The notes: generated from the letters alone by a model not told the origin. Positions 10,389 through 22,471 are shown, counted from the first letter of the stretch. The stretch: DNA of 64,000 nucleotides from Imbricaverruca yamaguchii (GCA_034440575.1 JAOTOL010001636.1:2599001-2663000), one strand, 5' to 3'. Program-made: numbers and translations.

Positions 10389-10570
10389 TTTTTAGGTGAC
10401 CTCACTTGACCTCGACTAACTCGTTGACCCTAGATGTCCTGACTTCAAAAGTTTGACACAATGTGCCAAATTGATGTGGGAAAAGGTATGCGAAATTTCG
10501 GCGCGCTTCCGCGCGCCGTTCTTTCAATATCTGCGAAAAACCTAAGGGGGGGCGGTTGAAGATTGGGTGC
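10389..10570 (+). mobile_element. Family B repeat, terminal part
   Basis: Matches the reverse complement of 28650-28835: GGTGACCTCA...TTGACCT, TGTGGGAAAAGGTATGC, GGCGCGCTTCCGCGCGCC (itself a hairpin), AAAAACCT and GGGGGCGGTTGAAGA. Family B shares its terminal layout with family A but not its sequence in detail. No second end or target duplication was found for this copy. Confidence 0.7.
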
Positions 10571-12018
10571 CACCAATGATCTTCAAACGACTTCACCCAC
10601 GTTATGGAGTTGAGTGGCAGAACATACGGGGTGCAGCCGACAAGGATGTATGAGCGAAAACCGGAGTATCGTGCGAGCTCTGTTCCGCAGCCATCTAGCA
10701 GCGTGCCCTGGCGGGTGTTTTAGCTGCAGCATCATTTTCTGTACCTGCAACACCAACTTTCGTCCAAGATGCTGCGTTTTTACACCTGGCGTAGCATTAC
10801 CGTTATGTTGGTGTGCAAGCTACGTGTTGTGACTCGCGCCATTCTCAGCGTATACCACCACGGCCCTGAAGGAATGCGGATGTGAAGCATAAACCTACGG
10901 CACCCTCGACAGTACGTCGTATGTTATCTTGACGCGGTTAAGAGTTACCAGGAGCTCGGAAAAGCTACCGTCAGCAACAAATGGGACCTGCCACCCAAAT
11001 ACAAGAGCTAAGAGTAGAACAAGGAGAATATTAAAAAGTATCTGGAGTGGATGAAGGTGAATTCATCAACATGTATTTATTCCGATCGTTGTAAAGTATT
11101 CATGTTTTGGTCTGAGCTGATGCTTATATCATGTTGAGCCAGCTTGCAGAAGGAATCTACCCCTACGCGCCCGAGCGATGTCAGCCCATTGTAGTAATAT
11201 GGTGATCAGGCTGTGCCTGCTATGTAGCCCCAGCAACGTCGCAGCCCCAAAACTGAACTCTGTTGCTATCCGACTAAAATTGCAATGTTCAGTTCATTTG
11301 TGCTTGGAGGACAATTACGGAAGTAGCCTTGGTCACTGCCCACGTGCGTTCAAATAGATTGTCAATTAAAGGGCATAAATTGAGGCCTAGCAATTACGTG
11401 TTGACGACAAATTGCCCGCTACGGGCCACGCGACATAATAAACAGGTAATACTTCTGACGAAGACGCACGGCGTGCCCGGGCTCAAATGAATTCCAATAA
11501 CTACTCAAGCTCTGCCACGGGTCGTCGGATGGCTTGGATGATGACCTTGTACTGTGCTTTATCATTACGTACATTCCTGCGGCTGGGAGTCGATAGGAGC
11601 TTGGCCGCATGGTGCTGCCCCGGGCAGCGACCTCTGCTGGGCGATTCGTGTGATGTGATGTGAATAACTTGGCATAACCGGTGCTAGGCTGAGTGAAGGG
11701 ACGACCAGAGTCACAGGATTCTGTGCTGCGGACACAACATCAGTAATGTCGCTGCCGCAGGTGCCTTGTGCACCAGCCGCAACTGCGATCACTTGGTGCT
11801 CCGACGAGTCCCGAGAAGCCTGTCTGGTGTTAAAACTCCGGGAACAACTACACGCATTTCGAGAGAGAAAAAATAGTACCCTGCATCGACAGTTCTGCAG
11901 GGAGTTCCTACATTTGTAGCATGTGCACTGTATTCGGTAGAGGTACGAAGCTGAACACCTTGGTGCCTGTAGTCTCGGCATAAACATAATCTCGACATTT
12001 AAAACAAATCCGCTTCAG
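10571..12018. other. Mostly featureless; one decayed coding-like patch
   Basis: Around 10885-11000 a plus frame reads YLDAVKSYQELGKATVSNKW with stops on both sides. It looks like a fragment of a decayed gene or transposon ORF, but I do not recognise it. The rest holds no repeats or gene signals that I can support. Confidence 0.35.
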
Positions 12019-12019
12019 C

Positions 12020-12915
12020 AGGGTAACCGAATAAATGTACGTATGCGCAAATGTACGTACGCGTAAATGTACGTAAGCGCAAATGTACGTGAGCGCAAAA
12101 ATGTGTATGCGCAAATGTACGTGTGTGCAAATGTACGTAAGAATGTACGCAAGCGCAAATGTACGCAAGCACAAATGTACGAATGACAAATGTACGTAAG
12201 CGCAAATGTACGTAAGCGCAAAAGTACGTATGCGCAAATATACGTGAGCTCAAGTGTACGTAAGCGAAAATGTACGAAAGCGCAAATGTACGTATGCATA
12301 AAAGTACGTATGCGCAAATGTACGTAAGCGCAAATGCATGCATGTACAAAAGTACGCATACGCAAATGTACGTATGCGCAAATGTACGTAAGCGCAAATG
12401 TACATATGCGAAGAAGCACGTATGCGCAGATGTACGTATGCGCAAATGTACGTATGGCATATGCACCTTACAAAATGCACTTAAATGCAAATGCACGCAC
12501 GCCTAAATGTACGTACATTGGCCAATACGTACATTTCCTCTTGTTTTATTTTACGTTTAGGTACTGTTGTGATTACGTACATTTGCGCTTGCGAACTCTT
12601 GCCCTTAATGTACATTTGCGCTTACGTACTTTTGCGTTTACGTACATTTGCGCTTACGTACATTTGCGCATACGTACATTTGCGCATGCGTACATTTGCG
12701 CTTACGTACTTTTGCGCATGAGTACATTTGCGTATACGTACATTTGTCATACGTACATTTACGCTTACGTACATTAGCCATACGTACATCTGCGCTTACG
12801 TACAATTGTCATACGTACATCTGCGCTTACGTACATTTGCTTACGTACATTTGCTTACGTACATTTCCTCACGTGCATCTGCCATACGTACATTTGTCCT
12901 TACGTACATTTGTCC
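12020..12915. repeat. Opposed arrays of a 16-bp unit (large inverted repeat)
   Basis: From 12028 to about 12520 the unit is AAATGTACGTAAGCGC, about 30 diverged copies. From about 12580 to 12915 the same unit runs in the reverse direction, GCGCTTACGTACATTT, about 20 copies. The 60-base spacer holds GTACATTTCCTCTTG and a T-rich stretch. The two arms can pair over several hundred bases. The unit has no stop codon in most frames, so all the ORFs of 75-165 codons here are repeat artefacts. Confidence 0.95.
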
Positions 12916-13149
12916 TAGAATCCTTCAGCAGACATCGGCTGCTCTGTTGCCACTATTTGGGCTCATCTGCCGAAGTTGTATTTCTGATCTCTGATCTCGC
13001 TTCTGCCAGGTAGCCGTGGCAGCATGAGGTGCATATGAGGTGCATATAGGTTTGATGGGGGATCGATTGCAAGTGATGACAAAGCCGGCATTTCCGAAAG
13101 GCGATTGTCATACACGCAATGCAATCGAATCTGCGTATGTGATAGTAGC

Positions 13150-13310
13150 GGGACAAATGTACGTAAACCAAGTGTACACATGGCAAATATACGTACGCAA
13201 ATGTATGTAAGCAAATGTACGTAAGCGCAGATATACGTATGGCAAATATACGCATGCGCAAATGTACAAAAGCTAAAAAATCGTCGTGCACGTACGTATG
13301 CGGAAATGTA
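13150..13310. repeat. Third block of the 16-bp unit
   Basis: About ten diverged copies in the same orientation as the left arm at 12.0-12.5 kb (AAATGTACGTAAGCGCAG and variants), making the order forward, reverse, forward. Confidence 0.85.
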
Positions 13311-13322
13311 CTGGATACACAC

Positions 13323-13468
13323 CTTGCACAATCTCGCGTCATGGATGATTCTTCTTGAGTGCTTACATGGCCACTCGTCTTGAGGCATGCATGCAAAGTT
13401 GAAGTGAGTTCGGACGCGATGCATTCACCAAATTGCATTACCAAAAGCAGAAATAAAATCGCCATCAT
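13323..13468 (-). CDS. Possible first exon of a secreted protein, unrecognised
   Basis: The minus frame opens MMAILFLLLVMQFGECIA, a classic short signal peptide with small residues at a likely cleavage site, and continues SELTSTLHACLKTSGH. Two donors are possible. GTAAGC after residue 34 (exon end 13367, phase 0) is the better, and GTGTGT after residue 48 (exon end 13323) would add a stretch with two more cysteines (DCARC). Beyond that the frame runs into the 16-bp array. No TATA box is obvious upstream and no second exon was identified. Chance is possible, but hydrophobic N-terminus, cysteines and donor together make it worth testing. Confidence 0.33.
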
Positions 13469-14672
13469 TCCCAGTGACTGTATCCGACGTCCCGGAGACC
13501 ATAGCGCAAATCAAGCACGTTGTCTCTTCGTTGCCGAAAACGACGGCGAATGCTGGCCATCGTCAACTGCTAGCAGGTACTGGCAATAACTGGTGATAAG
13601 AAGCATTAAAAGAACACGTATTATCCTTGTGAGTGCACAAACTTAAGCGCGAAATGACGCCAGAAGAAAAATGTTAATACAACTTCAAACGAGTGACGGT
13701 CGGGTCGGGTCGGGTCGGATCAGTTTCTGATCATATAACCACATTCATTAACCGAAGTCAGATCATACCACACATTTATGGGGTTACTGCATTATTGCAG
13801 GCGTGGCATAAGGCTATGTCTGTCATTGGTGGTCATTCGGTAATCAGTGCCGAGTCTTACATTTATAAGTCCACTTCTTCTCCCATTTACACTAGGGATT
13901 ATGCTGCATTGGATTTGTTACCACTAAGCCAAGCACTTACAATGCAGCTGCATCGTGCATGAGTCTTAGTCACATGTAAGGCATCATAGCTAAGTGTATC
14001 TACTGACTCGCTCCCCTTCCTCCTTAAGTTAAAAACAGTGAAAAACCACTGTATGAGCTTCTGCATTGGATTCCTCAGGGTCAGCCATTGCAAAGGCGAT
14101 TAAAAAGAAAAACGGGAGTGAGGAATGCAATATAGTGAAGACACAGAGCATGCTAAAAGATTATCCTGCGTGACACAGGTATTTCGCCTTCAAATTGAAA
14201 TTTGCCTTTGCAATATAGACACTAACATACTTGATGCATCAGTCAAAAACGGAATTGCGACACCTTTCCGAATGGTATGTACTGTTGGATGAAATGATCT
14301 GAATGCGACATAATACAGCGTAACTCGAATCATCCATCTGACCATCAGATCGAGTCATAACAACATCGAGACCACCATACGACTTGTCACCCGCTCGGGA
14401 CCATTCGTTCATGGACCATCTCGATATGCTGCACACATGAGTTATCAGCTACCCAGGGCCATTTGTCTGGCTACCCACTATTCGCAATATCAACCTGGTT
14501 ACATTCTCTATAAACAGCACCAGCACCAGCAAGTAGCTTTGTCTGGTGTCGCCAACCATCCGTAATGTCCGACTGGTTACCTCTCTGTCACCGGCACCAA
14601 CACCAGAAGGCATAATTGTTTGGTCTCGTCCATCTCACTTTCCAAGAAGTCACCATAGGCGTGGTCAGACAT
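13469..14672. other. No feature seen apart from a short (GGGTC)n run
   Basis: About four GGGTC/GGGTCG copies at 13697-13720. Otherwise unique sequence. At 14517-14610 there is a short duplicated block around CACCAGCACCAGCA and GTCTGGTGTCGCCA. Confidence 0.45.
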
Positions 14673-14697
14673 ATGAGTAGTAGTAATAGTAGTAGTA

Positions 14698-14761
<64 letters not shown>

Positions 14762-14880
14762 CAACAGTAGTAGTAGTAGCAGTAGTAGTAGTAGTAGCAG
14801 TAGTAGTAGTAGTCTTAGTGGTAGTAGTAGTAGTGGTAGTAGTAGTAGTGGTAGGAGTAGTAGTAATAGTGGTAGTAGAG
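14673..14880. repeat. (TAG)n / (AGT)n microsatellite
   Basis: About 65 imperfect trinucleotide copies. It produces poly-Ser, poly-Val and poly-Thr ORFs in different frames, all artefacts. Confidence 0.98.
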
Positions 14881-14892
14881 CTACATACAGGT

Positions 14893-15105
<213 letters not shown>

Positions 15106-15199
15106 ATGTGCGCCGATGTTAGATCACACCCAGATCGTTGCCACCAATGGCATGATGAGAGCCAACCCAAACAGCACCGGACCATGACCCGTCATAAAC

Positions 15200-15990
15200 A
15201 CTGGCGCTAATGTATCCCATCATCACTCTTCAGCAACCCTGAGGCCAGTGTGTCCCATCGTCACTCTTCAGCAGCCCCGAGGTCAATTTGTCCCATCGCC
15301 ACCCCTCATCAACCCTTGTGCTAATTTATCCCAGCGTCACTCCTCATCAGCCCTGAGACCATGTTGTATCATCATCACTCCAGGATTGTCTTTTCTTCAT
15401 CAACACTGAGGTCAATTTGTCCTATCGTCACTCTTCATCAACACTTAGGCAAATTAGTCCCGTTGTCACTCCTCATCAACCCTAAGGCCAATCTGTCCCA
15501 CCGTCACCCCTCCATCAACCCTGAGATCAGTGTGTCTCACCGTCACCCCTCATCAACCCTGAGGTCAATATGTCCCACCGTCACCCCTCATCAACCCTGA
15601 GGTCAATATGTCTCACCGTCACCCCTCATCAACCCTGAGGTCAATATGTCCCACCGTCACCCCTCATCAACCCTGAGGTCAATATGTCCCACCGTCACCC
15701 CTCATCAACCCTGAGGTCAATATGTCCCACCGTCACCCCTCATCAACCCTGAGGTCAATATGTCCCACCGTCACCCCTCATCAACCCTGAGGTCAATATG
15801 TCTCACCGTCACCCCTCATCAACCCTGAGGTCAATATGTCCCACCGGCACTCCTCAGCAACGCTGAGGCCAGTGTGTCCCATCGTCACCCCTTAGCAACC
15901 CTGAGGCCAATCTGTCTCACCGTCACTCCTCAGCAACACTGAGGCCAGGGTGTCCCATCGTCACTCATCAGCAACCCTTAGGCCAGGGTG
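15200..15990. repeat. Minisatellite, unit 38 bp
   Basis: About 20 copies of a unit containing CACCGTCACCCCTCATCAAC and CCTGAGGTCAATATGTCC. The centre (15540-15840) is nearly identical between copies and both edges are diverged, as expected when unequal exchange works mostly in the middle. Confidence 0.95.
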
Positions 15991-16281
15991 TCCCAGGCCG
16001 AGACGGTGTCATACCGGTGTTGCGCATGCTATGAATGGCGGATAGCATGACACCGCCGATAACGGGGTCAGGCATCTTCTCCAGCTGATAGTATTAATGG
16101 TTCAGCTTGTCAAGTGGCGGGGTTGGAGCCTGCCAACTGATCACTGACTGGCTCAGGTGTGGCAGCCAGTTGGCGACAGGCAGGCGAGCGTCGAACGTTA
16201 CCTAAACCCTCCGCCGAGCGGCCGCCACACATGATGTGCTCACATCTGACGACGGTCCGCCTGTGTTCGGGGCACGAAGCA

Positions 16282-16433
16282 GTCTTGGGGGTAAGGTGTC
16301 CGCCGCCCAACCGAAAGGTCGTGGGTTCGAGTCCAGCCTGTCGCTACTCTTCACCCGCGACCAATCGGCGTAGGTGACTGGCGACACCATATGCCGACCT
16401 TCGATGCACCGTAACACTAAGAGCCACCAACAA
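16282..16433 (+). mobile_element. tRNA-derived SINE, family 1 (copy 2)
   Basis: The B box GTGGGTTCGAGTC is intact, followed by CTGTCGCTACTCTTCACCCG and GGCGACACCATATG, shared with copies at 5.1 and 17.7 kb. No acceptor-stem pairing supports a real tRNA. Confidence 0.75.
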
Positions 16434-16534
16434 CATCGCTTTCCTCCGGCACAGAGTCTGGTCACACAGTCGCCAGCATGAGGAGTGAGACCACGGGGAG
16501 TACCAGGCCGTCCCCGTAACCGTCTGTGTTTACA

Positions 16535-16543
16535 CACGCACAC

Positions 16544-16608
<65 letters not shown>
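16535..16608. repeat. (CA)n microsatellite
   Basis: About 30 CA units with CACG interruptions at the left edge. Confidence 0.98.
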
Positions 16609-16613
<5 letters not shown>

Positions 16614-16798
16614 GAGACGACCCAGCCGATAACACTCTTGCAGCGTGACACAATTACGGGAATTACGGTAATTGGAGGGACAATTACGGGAAGTGGAGAA
16701 CGGACCTAGCTAATCAGCTGCTCCTCGCCGGCCAGCGAACATCAGCTGCTACGTTATCGCCGGTCGGCGAAGAGCGCCGGCCTCTCCGAGCCGGGGCG

Positions 16799-16893
16799 CC
16801 GACACGATCCCGACACGGTCCCGACACGGTCCCGACACCGACCCGACACGATCCCGACACGGTCCCGACACGGTCCCGACACCGTCCCGACAC
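16799..16893. repeat. Tandem repeat, unit 12 bp
   Basis: About eight copies of CGACACGGTCCC with A/C variants (CGACACCGACC, CGACACGATCC). GC-rich. Confidence 0.92.
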
Positions 16894-17127
16894 AGCGCAC
16901 ACGCACCACCAACCTGCGGCATGGGTGGCGGCCGGCGGCGGCAGTGACCAGTGGGCGGTGGGCGGCTGCGACGCACCTCTCGCGTCGCTGGTCGGCGGTG
17001 CAGTGGCGGCAGCGGGCGCGCGCCAATGTGGAGCGACCGGGTCGGCGGCGCGCCCTACGGCTGTGGCACGGTCGCCGGCGCATGTCACGCGCCGCCCACG
17101 CCGCTGTCAGTCAATACCTGCGGCCTT

Positions 17128-17516
17128 ATGGTGACCGCCGTGTGACCGCCGTGTGACCGCCGTGTGACCGCTGAGTGACCGCCATGTGACCGCCGTGTGA
17201 CCGCCGTGTGGCCGCCGTGTGGCCGCCGTGTGACCGCCTGTGACCGCTAGTGACCGCCTGTGATCGCCGTGTGACCGCCGTGTGACCGCCGTGTGACCGC
17301 CGTGTGACCGCCGTGTGACCGCCGTGTGACCGCCGTGTGACCGCCGTGTGACCGCCGTGTGACCGCCGTGTGACCGCCGTGTGACCGCCGTGTGACCGCC
17401 GTGTGACCGCCGTGTGACCGCCGTGTGACCGCCGTGTGACCGCCGTGTGACCGCCGTGTGACCGCCGTGTGACCGCCGTGTGACCGCCGTGTGACCGCCG
17501 TGTGACCGCCGGGTGA
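17128..17516. repeat. Tandem repeat, unit 11 bp
   Basis: About 34 copies of GTGTGACCGCC. The right two thirds are perfect. The left part has single-base variants and one shortened region around 17230-17262. Minus ORFs of 183 and 97 codons are artefacts. Confidence 0.97.
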
Positions 17517-17668
17517 CCGGGCTAGATGACCGGACCACACATCGCACGGTCACCGTCCTTCCGGACATGTGACTGGTGCACACAGACGCTGTCAAAGACA
17601 TTCGGCCGTGGTTCACTTGCCATCGACTCACGTGTGCTGTGGAGGGGACTCCATGCATACGGGGCCGA

Positions 17669-17818
17669 GTAGTCTATGGGTGAATTGCTCGTCTCACAGT
17701 CGAAAGGTTGTGGGTTCGAGTCTCACCTGTCGCTACTCTTTGTCCGCGACCAATCGGCGTGAGAGATTAGCGACGCTACATGACTCAACGGTCGCTGTGT
17801 CGTAAAAGCAAACAACCA
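17669..17818 (+). mobile_element. tRNA-derived SINE, family 1 (copy 3)
   Basis: B box GTGGGTTCGAGTC, then CACCTGTCGCTACTCTTTGTCC and CCAATCGGCGTGAGAGATTA, ending in AAGCAAACAACCAAC, which may be the tail. Confidence 0.75.
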
Positions 17819-18905
17819 ACCGACTCCATACATGCCATGCAGCCGAGAGGGTATCGTGAAGATCTACTCCAAGTATAAAACAAGCGGGAAGTTGAGACGA
17901 ACTCGAAGTGAACTCCCTAAAGTGAAGCTGACAAGGTCATAGGTCAAGGCTATACCATACAAAAAACGGTACAATTGAAAGCAAGTCCATTTTGTCGAAC
18001 TATGACCCGATTCAACCTGGCTGGCTCCGACTGAATTTTCGTCAACTACGCAAAATGGTTTTAACCGGAAGAACAAACTTTTAATTCCGAATTGAACAGC
18101 ACCAAGATCAGACATAGTTTGGTTGCGCCTTTCGTCGACCACCAGTTATCTGCGCAGGTCAGCATAAACCATAAATAATTGCTAGGCATCTGCCTATTTG
18201 GCAAAGCCATCCAGTTTTGACACCCTGTTTCATCGAAACAACCTACGCTCTATCAATAATACTGATCAATGTGAAGTATGTACGGTGGTAGCTATCAATT
18301 TCTCTCGTCAATCGTGCGGTCAAAAACTGGAAGACGTTCAAACAACGTATTATTTATATAACAAACAAAAGTAATGGCAATGTTTGCCCAAGCATCGGCC
18401 GATTTTGTCCGTCCTCGTGTGGCCTGTTGTACAAAACCGTAAGAATCATGTCAAAAACCGTCACTATAAACAAAAGCAAAAACCTTCATGATTTAAATGG
18501 CAATTTCAAGAGAACATTTTGGGATTCATCAGAAAATGTCAGCACACATGAATTGTGCGGCTACACGCTACATCGCCGTTCGTATACCGCAAGTAGTCGT
18601 AGGACAACGAAAAACACACCGGCTGAAATTTCCACTGAATAGGTCTTTAGCGATTGACCGCCAGGTGAATGCCGTCACATTCTGATGTGCACATGCTGCT
18701 TCTACCTAGAATCATCTATAAGGAGTCATTTGTTATACATGCATGAATGAAATAATGGCATTTGCGCTGTTCTTCTCGTCCTAACTGCTACTTATACTTC
18801 CCCTATTCATGCGCCTAAGAAAAATAATGTACTGCTGCTCAGGCTTGAACAGTCAAACGTCACATTGAATGACCGGAGAAAAATGGGCATGTGTCCCAAT
18901 CTTAC
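17819..18905. other. No feature seen
   Basis: AT-rich unique sequence. No open frame here is accompanied by good splice signals, and no repeat boundaries are visible. Confidence 0.45.
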
Positions 18906-19080
18906 CAAAATTGAACTTTGTCCCTATGACATTGCACGAAAAGAGTCGATCATCGAATCCTCCCGTCCATCCATAATCAAAATGCACAACAAAGAATGTT
19001 TGATTCGTTCTCTCCACCGCCGCCCTTGCGATGACTATATGTGAGGAGGGATTAACGGATACGTGCTCCTTTTCAATCAT
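18906..19080 (-). CDS. Possible exon, unrecognised protein
   Basis: On the minus strand the acceptor-like CCACAGTCTAG precedes 58 open codons that end one base before the donor GGTAAGA. The frame reads MIEKEHVSVNPSSHIVIARA and, further on, HFDYGWTGGFDDRLFSC. It has one cysteine, many aromatic residues and a possible N-glycosylation site (NQT), which would suit an extracellular domain. The ATG at the start could instead be a translation start. Exit phase is 1. It lies on the same strand as the exon candidate at 19.65-19.83 kb, but the phases do not join directly, so another exon would be needed between them. Confidence 0.37.
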
Positions 19081-19371
19081 CTAGACTGTGGACGCCGGCA
19101 GACTGACTTACGATTTCCGATGACCGTCGATTTCAATTTACCTGAAACGTGTTGGGCAGCTTGTCCATTTCAATTGACCTGAAATCCGTTGGCTCGGCTA
19201 ACAGTGAGCCGATGCTGCTCCAATGTTCGGCGAGAGCTCTCCATTACTTAGAGATCTTGGTCAGATTAGACGCGGTCCAAATTGTGACAGTACCGACTCG
19301 TTAGAAAACGTACTCGATCTGGCAATCACACACGGAGGAGATGCCGGCTCCCACGTTTGGCTTCAGCAGTT

Positions 19372-19582
19372 CGACACCGACGATCGTGCGGTATCGACAC
19401 CGACGATCGTGTGGTGTCGACACCGACGATCGTGTGATGTCGACACCGACGATCGTGTGGTGTCGACACAGACGATCGTGTGGTGTCGACACCGACGATC
19501 GTGTGGTATCGACACCGACGATCGTGTGGTGTCGACACCGACGATCGTGCGGTGTCGACACCGACGATCGTGTGCTGTCGAC
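19372..19582. repeat. Tandem repeat, unit 23 bp
   Basis: Nine copies of a unit that contains the palindrome GGTGTCGACACC followed by GACGATCGT. Both palindromes recur in every unit, giving regularly spaced SalI- and PvuI-type sites. All ORFs through it are artefacts. Confidence 0.95.
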
Positions 19583-19647
19583 GGTGGGATATGTCCATAA
19601 TCGGCTTGCACCGTGTTCCACCCGAACGACCGCATACAACTGCTCAC

Positions 19648-19833
19648 GTGCCGACTTTGCCGGTGTGTGCAATACTATGCAACTCAGGCCTTGGACTCTT
19701 TTGAGAGGATACAATGTCAATAGCGTTGTGCATTTGTGCTATGGTCTTCTTTTTGCGGCAATAAGCTGACTTCATTCCAAATGCTAAGCTGAATGCGAAT
19801 TGCCCACCGTGGCTTGACGGATCGATGAGATAT
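19648..19833 (-). CDS. Possible internal exon, unrecognised protein
   Basis: The minus strand has a strong acceptor, a long pyrimidine tract ending CACCCGCAG, and a donor CAC/GTGAGC 186 bases later. Between them 61 codons are open: YLIDPSSHGGQFAFSLAF, then a basic stretch (YCRKKKT) and a C-terminal part rich in Ser, Pro and His. Entry and exit phases are both 2, a symmetric exon. The splice signals are among the best in the window. The family is not recognised and a supporting neighbour exon in phase was not found, so a chance combination remains possible. Confidence 0.38.
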
Positions 19834-20275
19834 CTGCGGGTGGAAGAGGCAGAGCACAGACGCAAAAGCCTGTCACACTCGAGCAAATGTAACCCAGCAT
19901 GTCATAGGCAGGACAGAATTTAAACGCAAATGCGATGCCAACGTATCGTAAGGACCTATTATAATTGATGCATGGGTTAAAAGACAAGCTTAAACGACAC
20001 TGGTCACATATCAAAGCGGAGAAGGCACCGCAATGTGTATATCCTATGATGGGAGTTCGACGGTCAGCTGACCGACGGTCACGTCCATGCTGACGTGGAG
20101 CTCGTAGCGTGTTCTGTTTCTCTCGTACATTTCCTGATCCCCATGTACATTTGCTACCTGTTTTCAACGCTGCAGGCCTTCACCAATTTGTAGTGTCCCA
20201 TGGAAGGATTTTACTGTTAATGCGAGAACTCTGTCAAGTCAGAAGGTGTGATGCGGTGGCCTTCGTGCTCGCATC
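19834..20275. other. No feature seen
   Basis: Minus frames here are open and cysteine-rich for about 125 codons without clear splice borders. I do not call them. Confidence 0.4.
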
Positions 20276-20279
20276 TTAA

Positions 20280-21601
20280 CACGCGCCCTGGAGGGGGTGG
20301 CGAAATCCGCCCACCCCTCCGGTTTTTCGTAGATAACTGCCGATTTTACCGGCCGATATACCCATTGTTTGTGTACCTTCTTAGAAATGAACAGCACGTT
20401 GTTTAAAGAACGAAAAACGAAAATCGACCGAAAATTTTTCGAGTTAGGTGTCGGTAAAGTCAAAAAATTTATCAGCGCCAGACCACAAATATCGGCGCTG
20501 ATGCGCTTCCCGTATATTGGCAAAAAGGAAGTGTTCTTGGCAACACTAGCGACTTGTTTGATGTATATTGTTATGCTACATTGTTTAAAAGTCATGTCAG
20601 GTCGCCGAGGTCAAGTCAGGTCAAGTTCATGACAGGTTAACACACGCCCTGGAGGGGTGGAGGGCGAAATCCGCCCACCCCTCCGATTTTTCGTACACGA
20701 CTCCATATTGTACCGGCCGATATACGCCATTTTTTCCGTACCTGCTTAGAAATGACCGGCGCATTGGGTAAAGCAAGAAAAATGAAAATCGGCCGAAACG
20801 TTTGTATGTTATGGTCCGTTAAAGTTTTTTAAAAATCGCAACGCCAGATCAGAGAAATCGGCGCTGATACGCTTCCCGTATATTGGCAAAAGGGAAATGT
20901 TCTTGACAACACTAAGCGACTTGTTTGATGCATATTGTTATGCTATATAATTTAAAAGTCATGCTAGGTCGCCGAGGTCATCATGACAGGCTAATGGAAC
21001 CAAACTTGGTCAACTGGAATGTTGTCATAAATGGAAATGACTGTCATGCGATTGATGTCACTTTGCATGCTACTCCATGCACATCCGGAAATCTACTGTT
21101 TGTCGTTGTGTGCCTAAGCGTTTCTATACTTCATTCATGTATTTCACTCCTTTCTTTGCGAATCCGATTGTGAGAGCCCCCAACGGAGCAGTCAGGTGGG
21201 CAGCCCTGTTCCCGTAATTGGAGCAGGTAGTGACCTGATTAAGTGCTCCTATATAGGTGACCTGAGGTTAAATGGCGGATCTGGCATATGTATTGCATCA
21301 TTAGTAATGTCCGAAGCATCATTAATGGCAATTTTTGAGCATTTAAACAAAATCACAGCGAACCATAACAATGACAAGCCAAGCCACGCAAAACCAGAAT
21401 TTGTTTGCTATTGTGACCTCAGTTGACCTTGAAAATATTGACCGAAGGTCACGAAATTTGCACACACTAGAGATAACTATCGTGCCCATCAACCCTGCGA
21501 ATTTCGTTTCTCTAGCCTTAATGGGAGCCGAGATTTTATGGGGGCGGAATCCGCCCTACCCTCCAGTGCGCGTAAGTTTCAGAGGCCCGCCAGGGCGCGT
21601 G
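20280..21601 (+). mobile_element. TTAA-flanked TIR element, family A copy 2
   Basis: Same ends as copy 1 (CACGCGCCCTGGAG / GGGCGCGTG), flanked by TTAA at 20276-20279 and 21602-21605. It also has the tandem duplication of the left 350 bases, the second starting near 20641, so the duplication predates the spread of these copies. Length 1,322 bp against 1,286 bp in copy 1. No transposase is visible. The open frame shared with copy 1 runs through about 21100-21420 but is shifted or interrupted in places. Confidence 0.88.
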
Positions 21602-21605
21602 TTAA

Positions 21606-22471
21606 ATATGGCGGCGATGCCCTTGCGATTCCTGTCGAGATTCTGCATAACATTTTTCCTCGAATTGGGCGTGTTTTCCACTGTGTGGAAACAAGCAAAC
21701 GTAATTCCCATGCTCAGCAATTGGTCAAAGAATCAAGCAAGGAAATATTGACCAGTGTCTCTTACCAAACTGTTCCAAGATCTTGGAAAGATGCATATTA
21801 CCCAGTAATCCTACGTTTAGTAAGGTTAAACACTTACAATTTGTGATTCTAATTTTGTACATTTTGGCACAAGGCTTTGCATCACAAATTCTGCTCTAAA
21901 ATGCATTTGAACAACAGCATGTGTCGAGGCGGCTTTTACAGACCCATGGACTTGCTGCGTTGAAACTAAGATGTGCATTCAGTAGTTTGCAATCCACCTG
22001 TATGGTAAAGAAGAGGTATATTAGATTGCAATAGCCAAAAACAACTGTTTGAGATTCATCCATGAGTTGTGGGCTGAATGGTGCTGCCCTCTGTTGCGCT
22101 GCGCTCTTCGGACGCCTAGCTGTTCGGCTGTTTTTGTGAAACCTTGGATGCGTATGGAGCCGGATGGGAGAGGTACCTGCGAGTATTTGTTCATTGGCAG
22201 CAGAGGTGCTGCTGCCATATTTCGTTGCGCGCCGTGATTGTACCGAGGTGTCGTGTGTTGTTTTGTTGGCGAGGCCGGCAGTGGAAACTGGGCGTTGGCC
22301 GAAGGTGGTTGTGGCTTAATACAGTCTGCGGTACTTCAAGTCCTCTCGAGACAAGTAGTCCTCTAGGCTACTACAAGAACAGGGAATAGAAATCCAGAAC
22401 AACAACTGCACAAAAAAATGAAGCTAACTATTTTAATCATACAGACATGAAGACAGAAAAGATCACCGCAA
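21606..22471. other. No supported feature
   Basis: A plus frame at 22049-22237 and a minus frame over the same bases are open for about 60 codons, rich in Cys and Arg on plus, with no splice or family evidence. Confidence 0.4.

Noticed and set aside
11908..12777. Several ORFs of 75-165 codons with repeated TYICAYVHL
   Set aside because: Translation of the 16-bp array in all frames.
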